A stretch of DNA of 64,000 bases from JADLDB01 sp040752975 (GTDB lineage: Bacteria; Myxococcota; Myxococcia; Myxococcales; Myxococcaceae). The stretch covers positions 1 through 64,000 of the forward strand of contig JBFMHF010000008.1 in assembly GCA_040752975.1 (NCBI GenBank), given 5' to 3'. Below the pieces are notes generated by a model that ran no database searches, was not told the DNA's origin, and worked only from the letters and a program-made list of their open reading frames with translations. Shown piece by piece: positions 18,501-25,884 of this stretch. How positions within the stretch are numbered: the stretch's first letter is position 1; the number at the start of each line of letters is the position of its first letter. The translations under genes were made by a program, and so were the position numbers.

Positions 18501-18722
18501 CCGCGGCGAAGCGGCGCCGACGAAGCCGCCCGCCACCACGAAGGCGATGAGGGCCGAGACGCCGAGGAGCAGTCCCTGCGTCCACAGGGCGCGCTGCTGG
18601 GCTGAGCGCACCTCGTGAAGCAGCGCGAGCGCGCGGCCGGTGGGCTGCGCAGCGGGCGCGACGCTGGGAGGAGGAGGCGGCGGCGGGGGCGCCTCGGGGC
18701 TGGACGAAGGGGGCTCGTACAC
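15573..18722 (-). CDS. DUF4175-type membrane protein with a long Gln/Glu-rich coiled coil
   Basis: The 1,049-residue protein has a proline-rich cytoplasmic leader, three N-terminal membrane segments (ALIAFVVAGGFVGA, VVALGPLVAASLLVVLGVWL, LLATVGCALVLLAW), beta-rich periplasmic domains, and then about 500 residues dominated by Gln, Glu, Lys and Arg heptads predicted as coiled coil. The order matches myxobacterial DUF4175 proteins, whose function is not established. I start it at the GTG before YEPPSSSPEAPPP; an ATG 40 codons upstream would overlap the start of the divergent gene and leave no room for promoters. The operon order is this gene, then peptidase MA, then the small hydrolase. A cell-envelope structural or proteolytic role is inferred. 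Confidence 0.82.
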   Translation of the reverse strand: MYEPPSSSPEAPPPPPPPPSVAPAAQPTGRALALLHEVRSAQQRALWTQGLLLGVSALIAFVVAGGFVGAASPRAGQWVVALGPLVAASLLVVLGVWLSRKRVGDDARTARHLAAKAPELNLDLLAAVELSRALGERHDFSPALARAFLLQVDRRAARHSASALVDGRGVRRAGGVLLATVGCALVLLAWKGPLIRGGLLLAFTSREATEVTKREPITGDVELQYRYPAYTGREPLTVPGSTGDISAPAGTEVVLKTRADRDVDGAALLLNGNRVPLRVNGRELTGAFVLDSSGQYHVVFLDGSKVVAEGPDRSVTIEADQVPQVRITAPIDGLELDPDKQRVTVTYEASDDYGLSALELVYRPQGGEEQRVALRPDEGRASRGSTQWDLGPLSLKPGQSVSYYLEAKDNDAVAGPKKGVSNALTLKVYSAAEHRREALQKAEALWERLVTHLADRMEGADRPSPASPDAALASRPVDERGQTLALDLGTLAEELDELRDPPTELSSALWNVAKELREDVSAVATQRKLLLRLSGKDDSGSKLKLADSKDGALSREVGRRLSAAIATDIESSERNVLYLEALLDRQKLEALKELAKELKEDRAELSRLLEEYARTKDPAAQQALLQQMEALRQRMNELQQRMAELSRGIRDEFMNQEALQQMMEEQNLEAKLDEVEKLIREGKADEAMKKMQELAMQMDELLEALDEAGDKADEQADPELARMVRDFQQNLDETLQQQEQLADKTRSLRDKYREQQKERVARQGEALKRELQQKLDELDKSYQQLEQDRFGNRLDERAEEARQEIEHVQQALKANDFDLASETADRLEEQAQGMADQASEQRRLDEMFQNPPEVRRASKQLHDKLQRDAKKAEEVAQKLRDLFPQPGSQMSEADRQQMQEMARQQRGLEKRAQQLEQQMEQIGERAPLFNEDAQGQMQQAGERMQAAGDRLSGRDPSRGFGEQQGAMQALKGLQQAMEQAGRSGGKGGIPLPLKRAGSHGRGTEKVEIPDEDPNTAPREFRKDVMDAMKQGAPDRYRDQNKRYYEELVK

Positions 18723-18734
18723 GGCGGCGGAGCG

Positions 18735-18745
18735 ACTGTAACAGT
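18735..18745. promoter_or_regulatory. Near-perfect palindrome ACTGTAACAGT in a divergent promoter gap
   Basis: The 118 bases between the DUF4175 gene and the divergent DUF922 gene contain an 11-base dyad (ACTGT, A, ACAGT) 12 bases ahead of the DUF4175 start. On the minus strand TGTTACAGT could also serve as a -10 region. A dimeric regulator site is possible; nothing identifies the regulator. Confidence 0.3.
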
Positions 18746-18840
18746 CGGCGGTGGAACCCGCCGGAAGGACGAGTTGTTCCGAGTCGAACGGGCGGACATC
18801 TTCACCGCACCAGGCCAACGCCTTCGTGTATGCCGGCGTC

Positions 18841-19473
18841 ATGCGTCCGGGTGAAAGCCATCAGCCGCGCGGCTGGACGGCCGTTGCAGCCGCGACCCTT
18901 TTGGCCGTCCTGGCCAGCGGCTGCGCCACGCTGCGCGCGAGCGGTCCACCGCTGCCGCAGCCCGTGCCGCCCGACGACGTCGAGGTGGAGTGGTACGACA
19001 TCTCCGGGCAGGACGAGGACACGCTGCGCGCCGAGCTGAACGCGAAGGGCCCCACGGACGCGAAGGGCCGGCGCAGCGACGCGTACACCGCGTGGCGCGT
19101 GACGTGGAGCTACCCCTTCGCGGAGCGCGGCAACACCTGCAGCACCGGCCCCATCCTCGTCACGCTCGAGACCAAGTACACCCTGCCCCGGTGGGTGTCC
19201 CAGGCGGCGGCGGCGCCCTCGCTGCAAGAGCGCTGGAAGCAGTACCTCGCCGCGCTGCTGACGCACGAAGACGGACACCGCCAGCACGGCCAGGACGCGC
19301 GTCGCGAAGTGGAGGCGACGCTCGGCCGGCTGGGCCCCGAGGCGACGTGCGACGAGATGGATGCGCGCGCCAACGCGGAAGGAGAGCGCGTGCTGGACAA
19401 GTACCGCGCCCTCGATGCCGCGTACGACGAGGAGACGAAGCACGGCGAGACGCAGGGCGCCGTGTTCCCGTGA
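18841..19473 (+). CDS. DUF922-type zinc-protease lipoprotein
   Basis: The 210-residue product has a signal peptide and lipobox (LASGC, Cys 28). The mature domain contains WYDISGQDEDTLRAELN near the start and an HEDGH zinc motif at 142-146, followed by HRQHG; this is the arrangement of DUF922 putative metalloproteases. The HxxxH rather than HExxH pattern here is HEDGH, which satisfies both. The ATG is used as start. The gene diverges from the DUF4175 operon and converges with the HEAT-repeat gene, leaving 67 bases without an evident terminator. The substrate is unknown. Confidence 0.8.
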   Translation: MRPGESHQPRGWTAVAAATLLAVLASGCATLRASGPPLPQPVPPDDVEVEWYDISGQDEDTLRAELNAKGPTDAKGRRSDAYTAWRVTWSYPFAERGNTCSTGPILVTLETKYTLPRWVSQAAAAPSLQERWKQYLAALLTHEDGHRQHGQDARREVEATLGRLGPEATCDEMDARANAEGERVLDKYRALDAAYDEETKHGETQGAVFP

Positions 19474-19540
19474 GCGGCCGTCGAGCGACCTGGACTCCGG
19501 CAGCCACGGCGCGCGCAGGCCCAGCGCACGCTTCGGCGCG

Positions 19541-20245
19541 TCAGCGCGCAGCCAACCGGACGCGCTCGTCCACGTCGGCGCGGGCCCGGGCGAGGCCGCG
19601 AGCGGCGTGCGCGGGCGGGAGGACTTTGAGCCCCTCCACGACGCCCAGCCGCACGTACCAGTCGGGGTCATCCAGCAGCACCTCGAGCGTCTGCACGTCA
19701 CCCACGCGGGCCAGCGCCATCGCGGCGGTTCGCTTGAGGTGACCTTCGTTCAACTCGCCCGGCCTGGAGAGGACTTCACCCAGCAGCGCCGACGCACCCG
19801 CCGGACGCAAGAGGCCGATGGCTTCCACCGCCGCGAGCCGCGCCGAGAACTCGCTCTCCGGATTCACGGCCAGCGAAGTGACGTGCGGGAGGACCTTCAC
19901 GTCACCGAGCCGAGCCAGGACGCGAAGCGCCACGACGCCGGCGGAGCCCTCGGGGTGAGCGAGCCTCGGGAGGAGCGCGCGCAGCGGCTCGATGGCCTTC
20001 GCGCCGCACTCGGTGAGCCCAGCCTCGAGCGCCCGCCGGGTGCGGAACAACTCGTCGGCTGTGTCCCCCGCGTCTTCGGAGAGGTCGACCTCATCGAGGG
20101 CGACCAGCAGCTCGCTGAAGGCCCGGGCGGCGCCGTCTGCATCCAGCCTCGCCGCCGCGAGCGCCGCCGAGGTCGCGCCGCTCTGGTTCTCCCACCCGGC
20201 CTCACGCTGGAGGTCCTTCAGCAGCATCTGGAGCTCGGTGGACAT
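19541..20245 (-). CDS. HEAT-repeat protein
   Basis: The 234-residue soluble protein consists mainly of paired helices of the HEAT/PBS-lyase repeat type, for example LRALLPRLAHPEGSAGVVAL, LPHVTSLAVNPESEFSARLA and LEVLLDDPDWYVRLGVVEG, each with the expected small residues and an Arg or Asp near the turn. Such proteins are protein-binding scaffolds. It is the last gene of a four-gene minus-strand run that begins with the MglA-like GTPase; 26 bases separate it from the gene above. Its binding partner may be one of those neighbours, but this is inference only. Confidence 0.75.
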   Translation of the reverse strand: MSTELQMLLKDLQREAGWENQSGATSAALAAARLDADGAARAFSELLVALDEVDLSEDAGDTADELFRTRRALEAGLTECGAKAIEPLRALLPRLAHPEGSAGVVALRVLARLGDVKVLPHVTSLAVNPESEFSARLAAVEAIGLLRPAGASALLGEVLSRPGELNEGHLKRTAAMALARVGDVQTLEVLLDDPDWYVRLGVVEGLKVLPPAHAARGLARARADVDERVRLAAR

Positions 20246-20271
20246 GGGGCGTGGAGCTTCCCTTCACTCCG

Positions 20272-22326
20272 TCAGCGCAGCACCTGCAGCACACTCTGGA
20301 AGTCGTCCGTCCACACCACGGGCTGCTCCACCTCGCGCCTGACGTCCCGGAAGACGCCCACCCTCGCCACCGGGAGGTCCGCCTCCTCCCGCGCCAGCAC
20401 CACCCACGTCGCCGCCGTCGCGAAGCCCTGCGTCCGGCTCACCAGCAGCACCGCCGGCCAGCCGTGCGCCTTCGCCAGCCCCATCGCCACCCGCCCCAGC
20501 TTGAGGTGCCGGTTGCTGACGTGCAGCGCGAGCAGCCCGTGCGGCTTGAGGCGCGCGAAGTACAACTCGAAGGCCTCCCGGGTGAAGAGGTGCGCCGGCA
20601 CCGCGTCGCCCGAGAAGACGTCCACCACCTCGAGGTCCACCGGCGCCACGCCCGCCGCGTTGCGCGCCTCCAGCACCTGCCGTCCGTCGCCCAGCGTCGT
20701 CGTCACCTTCGCGCGGCTCTTCGCCAGCACCGAGAAGTAGCCGCCGTCGCCCTGCGCGAGCGCCACCACGTCCGGGTTCACCTCCACGAAGTCCACCGCG
20801 TCGCCCACGCGCAGCAGCGCCGCGATGGTGCCCAGCCCCAGGCCCAGCACCTCCACCGAGAGGCCGCCCGGCTGGCGCGCCCGCAGCGCGTCCACCGCCG
20901 CGCCCAGCCCGCTGGACGCCGTGTAGTAGGTGGTCGGCTCCTCCACCCTGGAGGCGTGCTGCCACTGCATGCCGTGGAGGATGTTGCCGTGCCGCAGCCC
21001 GCGCACGAGGTCCTCTCCGCCGGGCGTCCCCTCCTCGTGCACGCGCAGGACGCCGAAGAAGTTCCGCCGCGTCTCCAGCACCTTGCCCGCCACCCGCGAC
21101 GGGGCCACCAGCACAGCCACCAGCAGCGCCACCGCCGCCTGTGCCAGGAGGATGCGCCCCACCGTCCGCTTGTTCCGCACCAGGCCCACGGCCACGCCGA
21201 CGCCCACCAGCACCAGCCCCAGGGAGAGCTCGCCGTAGTCGCGGAAGACGAGGGGCGCGACGAAGCCCACGAAGAGGCTCCCCAGCGCGCCACCCACCGC
21301 CGTCCACAGGTAGAAGGACGACAGGCGCGCGACGTCCGGCCGGCGCCGGTACAGCGCCCCGTGGCAGAGCAGGTTGGCGGAGAGCTGCACCGCCGAGTAC
21401 GCCGCCACCGTGAAGGCCAGCGGCACGTCGGGCATCAACACCGAGTGCACCAGCAGCGCCGAGAGGCCGACGAGCCACAGGCCCACGTGCAGGGACTTCC
21501 GGTTCCACCGCCCCTCTCCCGCGAAGGTGATGATGAAGGACACCAGGTAGAGCCCCAGCGGCAGCGCCCAGAGCAGCGGCGTCGGCGCCACGTCCTGGCA
21601 CATCACGTTGTTGATGGCCGAGAGGAAGAGGGTGCCCAGGGCAGAGAGGAGGAGCCAGGTGAGGGGTGACGACGGAGCGGACTTCCCCTCTCCCTGTGCG
21701 TCTCCACCGCTGGCGCCGAGGTGGACGTCGGGTGACGGAGCGCGGGCGACGTACGCGAGCAGCGCCGCCCACGCGACGAAGAGGACGCCCACCGCCTGCG
21801 CCTGCGCGTGCAGGCCCCAGCGCGGCTCCACCACGAAGGGGTAGGCCGCCAGCGCCGCGAGCGAGCCCGCGTTCGACACCGCGTAGAAGCGCCACGGCGC
21901 GCCGCCCGTCGCCGTCGCGTACCAGTGCTGCAGCAGCGGCCCGGTGGTGGCCAGCACAATGAAGGGGGCCCCGCACGCCACCGAGAGGAAGAGGACGACC
22001 TGCCCCGGGCCGATGGCGTCCCCGGGTGCGACGGGTGCGAGGAACGGCGCGCCCCACGCCCAGGCCTGGAGCCCCAGCACCCCCACCGCCAGCCCCGCCA
22101 CGCCCAGGTGCAACCGCCGCTGCGTCACGGCGGACAACCGCGAGGCCACCGCGTGCGCATAGCCGTAGCCCGCCAGCAGCGCCGCCTGGAAGAAGAAGAG
22201 GCACGCCGTCCACACCGCGGAGGTGCCCCCGAAGCGCGGCAGCGCCGCCTTGCCCACCAGCAGCTCGATGGTGAAGAGGAGCGCGGCGCTCGAGAAGACC
22301 ACCGCGCCGACGAGCCGCCCCCGCAT
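20272..22326 (-). CDS. Membrane-fused spermidine-synthase-like protein
   Basis: The 684-residue product has about 10 to 12 transmembrane segments in its first 400 residues (for example FSSAALLFTIELLVGKAALP, CLFFFQAALLAGYGYAH, AINNVMCQDVAPTPLLWALP). It ends in a class I methyltransferase-type domain with VLGLGLGTIAALL, VDFVEVNPDVVALAQ and VVDVFSGDAVP segments. This is the common fused membrane/spermidine-synthase architecture; members lack proven aminopropyltransferase activity. The gene lies 15 bases after the histidine-kinase gene and 26 before the HEAT-repeat gene on the same strand. Confidence 0.83.
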   Translation of the reverse strand: MRGRLVGAVVFSSAALLFTIELLVGKAALPRFGGTSAVWTACLFFFQAALLAGYGYAHAVASRLSAVTQRRLHLGVAGLAVGVLGLQAWAWGAPFLAPVAPGDAIGPGQVVLFLSVACGAPFIVLATTGPLLQHWYATATGGAPWRFYAVSNAGSLAALAAYPFVVEPRWGLHAQAQAVGVLFVAWAALLAYVARAPSPDVHLGASGGDAQGEGKSAPSSPLTWLLLSALGTLFLSAINNVMCQDVAPTPLLWALPLGLYLVSFIITFAGEGRWNRKSLHVGLWLVGLSALLVHSVLMPDVPLAFTVAAYSAVQLSANLLCHGALYRRRPDVARLSSFYLWTAVGGALGSLFVGFVAPLVFRDYGELSLGLVLVGVGVAVGLVRNKRTVGRILLAQAAVALLVAVLVAPSRVAGKVLETRRNFFGVLRVHEEGTPGGEDLVRGLRHGNILHGMQWQHASRVEEPTTYYTASSGLGAAVDALRARQPGGLSVEVLGLGLGTIAALLRVGDAVDFVEVNPDVVALAQGDGGYFSVLAKSRAKVTTTLGDGRQVLEARNAAGVAPVDLEVVDVFSGDAVPAHLFTREAFELYFARLKPHGLLALHVSNRHLKLGRVAMGLAKAHGWPAVLLVSRTQGFATAATWVVLAREEADLPVARVGVFRDVRREVEQPVVWTDDFQSVLQVLR

Positions 22327-22341
22327 GAAGGCCTCGCGCGC

Positions 22342-23817
22342 CTAGAAGCGGTCGTCCACCGGCTGAAGCGTCGTCACCGGCGGGCTGATGGACACCTGCG
22401 CCTGGAGCGACGGCGTCGCCGGGAGGATGAGGGTGAAGCGCGAGCCGCGGCCCACCTCGCTGGCGACCCGCACCACGCCGCCGTGGCCCTCGACGAAGCT
22501 CTTCACGATGGCCAGCCCGATGCCCGCGCCGCCGTACTCGCGCGTCGACGACGAGTCCACCTGGTAGAAGCTCTGGAAAATCTTGTCGAATTGGTCCGCC
22601 GCGATGCCTACGCCCGAGTCCTCGATGATGACGCGGTAGCCAGGCGCGTTGAGGTCGGGCTGGTGCATCACCTCGGTGAGGGTGGCCGTCACCGTCCCGC
22701 CCTTCGAGGTGAACTTGAGCGCGTTGGCCAGAAGGTTCACCACCACCTGCCGCAGGCGGTCGCGATCGCCCAGCACCTGCGTCATCGTCTTGGGCACCTT
22801 CGCCTCGAGGGTGACGCCCTTCTTGGTCGCCTGCGGCTTCACCGACGTCACCGAGCTGTTCACCAGCTCGAGCGCGTCCATCGGCTCGAAGTTGAGCCGC
22901 ACCTTGCCCGCTTCAATCTGGGAGATGTCGAGGATGCTGCTGATCAACTTCAGCAGCGTCTCGCCCTTCTCCATGATGGTGCGCACGTAGTCGACCTGCT
23001 CGTCGTTGAGCGCGCCGGCGAGGCCTTCGGCCAGCATCTCCGAGTAGCCGATGATGCTGGTGAGCGGCGTGCGCAGCTCGTGGCTCACCGTGGCGAGGAA
23101 GGCGCTCTTCATGCGGTCGAGCTCCTTGAGCCGCACGTTCGCCTCCTCCAGCTTCTTGTTCCGCTCTTCGAGGTCCCGGTTCTGCTCGAGGGTGGCCTCG
23201 ATGTGCAGCTGGGTGGTGAGGAACATCTTCTGCCCGGCGAAGAGCATCGTCTGCAGGAGCTGGCTGAAGTGCAGCAGCACCCGGGCGATGGTGCTCTCGG
23301 GCGCCTTGCGCACCTTCTCCACCAGGGCGCGGCTGTTGCCGAGGTCGAGCTGCTCGCTGATTTCCTTCAGCGTTGCGGGCGGGAAGTCCGCGAGGTCGTC
23401 GGGGAAGAAGGGGCCGAACACCACGCGGCCCAGGGTGTCGCCTTCCCACACCACGGGCACGATGAGGTACCGCAGGCCGGTGAAGCAGGGCACCGTCACC
23501 ATGCCCTTCGAGGCGGGCACCAGGTCCGGCTCCAGCACCGGCAGCCGCGCGCCGTGGGAGAGCGCCAGCGGCCCGTCCTTCACCCGGCCCACCGTCGCCG
23601 TGCACCGCCGCCGGCCCTCGGGGAAGCTGAAGACGTAGCCGCAGAAGTCGCCGTTGCCGATTTTGATGTCGGCCAGCTTGCCGCCCTTGTCGTCGAACAC
23701 CTTGATGCCGACGCGGTAGAGCTCGACGAAGCCCTTCACCACCTCGGTGAAGGACTCGGTCTCGAGGAGGTCACCCAGCGTGACCCGCCGCTGCAGCACC
23801 GACTCGCCCTGTCTCAC
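22342..23817 (-). CDS. Sensor histidine kinase with a PocR-type sensory domain
   Basis: This 491-residue protein has no membrane segment, so it senses in the cytoplasm. Residues about 13-140 (TLGDLLETESFTEVVKGF, CGYVFSFPEGRRRC, LRYLIVPVVWEGDTLG) match the PocR sensory domain, including conserved cysteines. A coiled coil (205-238) leads to the HisKA box SHELRTP with the phosphoacceptor at His 246, then N, G1 and G2 boxes (NLLANALKF, EDSGVGI, GAGIGLAIVKSFVEGHGG). The GTG start overlaps the stop of the GTPase gene (GTGA), so kinase and GTPase are made together. No response regulator is adjacent. Confidence 0.87.
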   Translation of the reverse strand: MRQGESVLQRRVTLGDLLETESFTEVVKGFVELYRVGIKVFDDKGGKLADIKIGNGDFCGYVFSFPEGRRRCTATVGRVKDGPLALSHGARLPVLEPDLVPASKGMVTVPCFTGLRYLIVPVVWEGDTLGRVVFGPFFPDDLADFPPATLKEISEQLDLGNSRALVEKVRKAPESTIARVLLHFSQLLQTMLFAGQKMFLTTQLHIEATLEQNRDLEERNKKLEEANVRLKELDRMKSAFLATVSHELRTPLTSIIGYSEMLAEGLAGALNDEQVDYVRTIMEKGETLLKLISSILDISQIEAGKVRLNFEPMDALELVNSSVTSVKPQATKKGVTLEAKVPKTMTQVLGDRDRLRQVVVNLLANALKFTSKGGTVTATLTEVMHQPDLNAPGYRVIIEDSGVGIAADQFDKIFQSFYQVDSSSTREYGGAGIGLAIVKSFVEGHGGVVRVASEVGRGSRFTLILPATPSLQAQVSISPPVTTLQPVDDRF

Positions 23818-24527
23818 GGGCTGGCGCTCCCCTGCGCCTTCTTCGGCGGGAACAGCTTCTCGAGCTCCGTGCCGGACGTGTCGATGTTGTTGAAGACCTG
23901 GGTGAGGAACTCCTTCTCGGTCAGCCCGATGTTCTTCGACAGGCCCGCGCGCGCGTCGATGCTGCGGAAGGCCACCTGCAGCACCGCGAAGAGCGTCTCG
24001 AGGACGCCCACCCCCCGGATGGCGATGGCCCCCACCACCGGCTCCTTGCCCTTCTTGCGCGTCTCCTCCATCTCCGCGTCCGTCTTGGTGTCGGGCAGGT
24101 CGCGCTTGTTGTACTGAATGACGACCGGCACCTGCGCGGGGTCGAGCGAGTTTTCCCGCATGTTCTCGACCAGGTTCTTCCAGTACGCGTTGTTCTCGGG
24201 CGCGGCGCTGCGCCGGCTGTCGGCGATGAAGGCGACGGCGTCGGCGCCCTGCAGCACGATGCGGCGCGTGGCGTTGTGGATGACCTGCCCGGGCACGGTG
24301 AAGAGCTTCACCTTCACCTTGAAGCCCGACGCGGTGGAGAAGAAGACGGGGAGGAGGTCGAAGAACAACGTGCGGTCGTCGTGGGTCTCGACGGTGAGGA
24401 GCCGCCCGCGGACCTCCGGCAACGTCCGCTGGTGGATCATCTGCAGGTTGGTCGTCTTCCCCGAGAGGCCCGGGCCGTAATAGACGATCTTGACCGTCAG
24501 CTCGCGCTGCGCATGGTTGAGTTGCAC
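23814..24527 (-). CDS. MglA-like small GTPase
   Basis: The 237-residue protein is close to the MglA polarity GTPase of gliding myxobacteria. It has a P-loop GPGLSGKTT (18-26), a switch region with LFTVPGQ in place of DxxG (75-81), the ADS motif, and the base-recognition motif NKRD (140-143). It has an extra C-terminal tail of about 40 residues ending KKAQGSASP. I chose the GTG start, giving VQLNHAQRELTVKIVYYG, as this matches the usual N-terminus; upstream in-frame codons have poor base composition. It heads an operon with the PocR kinase, a membrane spermidine-synthase-like protein and a HEAT-repeat protein. It may control polarity or motility, or respond to the kinase; it is not the MglA/MglB locus itself. 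Confidence 0.85.
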   Translation of the reverse strand: MQLNHAQRELTVKIVYYGPGLSGKTTNLQMIHQRTLPEVRGRLLTVETHDDRTLFFDLLPVFFSTASGFKVKVKLFTVPGQVIHNATRRIVLQGADAVAFIADSRRSAAPENNAYWKNLVENMRENSLDPAQVPVVIQYNKRDLPDTKTDAEMEETRKKGKEPVVGAIAIRGVGVLETLFAVLQVAFRSIDARAGLSKNIGLTEKEFLTQVFNNIDTSGTELEKLFPPKKAQGSASP

Positions 24528-24720
24528 GGTGCTTCCATTGTGCGGCGAAACGTCTCGTCTCACCACAACAGAGAGGCCGTGTGCGGAAATGAAGGACGCC
24601 GGGGCCCGTTTTGAAATTCCGGGCCGTGCAGAACGTTGGCAATGGTGATTAGGATCAACCAAGGCCGACTGGAAGACTGGCCGCGGGCGCGAAGAGGCTC
24701 ACGCGGCGGAAGGGACAGCG

Positions 24721-25245
24721 ATGACGGACAAGCAGCTCGAGGGAAAGCCTTCCACCACTCCCCCGCCCGTGACGTTGCCGGAGGACTTCAAGAAGCAGGT
24801 GAAGTTCGGCCCGCCGACGGATGAAGACATGAACGTGCTGGCGCAGATGCGCTGTGGCACGGACCCCTGGAAGAGCCGCGGCGAGACGCAGGCCGAGAGC
24901 CTCGAAGCGCTCACCAAGCTCAGGCCCTTCCTCTCGGTGGCGCGGCTCAACAACTCCAACATCGGGTACATCACCATCGAGCGCGACGGCCCGGTCCCCG
25001 GCGCTGCGTACCTGCGGAACATCGTGGTGAAGGCAGAGCTGCGGCAGAAGGGCCTGGGCGCGTTGGTGCTGGACCAGGGCCTCGCCATGGCGCGCGAGAT
25101 GAACCGCAAGACGCTGGCCCTGCGCGTCGATCCAGCCAACGCCCCCGCGGTCGCGTTCTACCGGAAGAACGGCTTCACCACCGTCGCCACCGTCGTCTCG
25201 AAGAAGAGCGGCAAGCTGCGGCTCCTGATGAGCCGAGAGCTCTAA
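24721..25245 (+). CDS. GNAT-family N-acetyltransferase
   Basis: The 174-residue protein shows the GNAT acetyl-CoA pyrophosphate-binding motif around VVKAELRQKGLGALVLDQG (about 101-119, with R/QxxGxG/A as RQKGLG). The later segment FYRKNGFTTVATV is the conserved C-terminal beta-strand and Tyr region. The N-terminal 25 residues are a charged, proline-rich extension. The ATG is preceded by GGAAGGG. It diverges from the GTPase operon across 193 bases and converges with the following gene. The substrate is unknown. Confidence 0.83.
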   Translation: MTDKQLEGKPSTTPPPVTLPEDFKKQVKFGPPTDEDMNVLAQMRCGTDPWKSRGETQAESLEALTKLRPFLSVARLNNSNIGYITIERDGPVPGAAYLRNIVVKAELRQKGLGALVLDQGLAMAREMNRKTLALRVDPANAPAVAFYRKNGFTTVATVVSKKSGKLRLLMSREL

Positions 25246-25279
25246 GGGTCCTTCGACTGCCGCGCCGTCGGCGCACGAC

Positions 25280-25864
25280 TCACTTGAGGTTCTGCGTGGC
25301 CGCGTCGGTGGGCAGCGACGCCTTCGCCACCTCCACCAGCTTCTTGTGCAGCGGCTTCACGTCGAAGGTGCCGCCAGGCAGCCAGCGCCCGCCCGGCTTG
25401 CCAATGAAGAAGAAGAGCTGATCACACTTGAAGGACACCAGGGCCTCGAGGGTGCTGACGCTGGCGTCGGCCCCCTGCACCTGGAAGGAGAGGTGCGGCA
25501 CGAAGTTGCACTTCGAGACGTCCGCCGAGAAGCGGTACGACTTGTCGCTGTAGAGCAGCCCCTTCAGGGCCTTCAGCTCCTCCCCCGTCAGCTCCTTGCC
25601 CGCCACCTCGCGCTGGAAGTCGGTGCCGATGGCCCGGCTGGGGTCGGGCCTCAAGCCGCCCGTGTCCGACACGCGCCAGACAGTGACCTTCTGGCTGCCC
25701 GCGAGCAGCTCCTGCACGGCGTCGCTCAGGTTCTCCTTCACCTTCGGCATCGGCTCGGTGGGCACCGGCGGAGGCGGCGGTGGGCCCTTCTTCTTGGCGC
25801 TCTTCTTCGGGGCGGCCAGGGCCACGCACGCCACCAGCGCGAGGAACAGAGGCAATCGCTTCAT
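25280..25864 (-). CDS. Exported protein of unknown function downstream of recF
   Basis: The 194-residue product begins with a signal peptide (MKRLPLFLALVACVALAA), followed by a Lys-rich, proline-rich stretch (KKSAKKKGPPPPPP). A mature domain follows with two cysteines, in SKCNF and FKCDQ, that could form a disulfide. The start is supported by AAGGTGAGG upstream. It begins 20 bases after the recF stop on the same strand, so the two are probably co-transcribed. The fold and function are not recognised. Confidence 0.7.
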   Translation of the reverse strand: MKRLPLFLALVACVALAAPKKSAKKKGPPPPPPVPTEPMPKVKENLSDAVQELLAGSQKVTVWRVSDTGGLRPDPSRAIGTDFQREVAGKELTGEELKALKGLLYSDKSYRFSADVSKCNFVPHLSFQVQGADASVSTLEALVSFKCDQLFFFIGKPGGRWLPGGTFDVKPLHKKLVEVAKASLPTDAATQNLK

Positions 25865-25884
25865 GCGCCTCACCTTGTAGCGCT

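Noticed and set aside
19474..19540. Bidirectional terminator between convergent DUF922 and HEAT genes
   Set aside because: No stem longer than four or five bases and no T-run on either strand.
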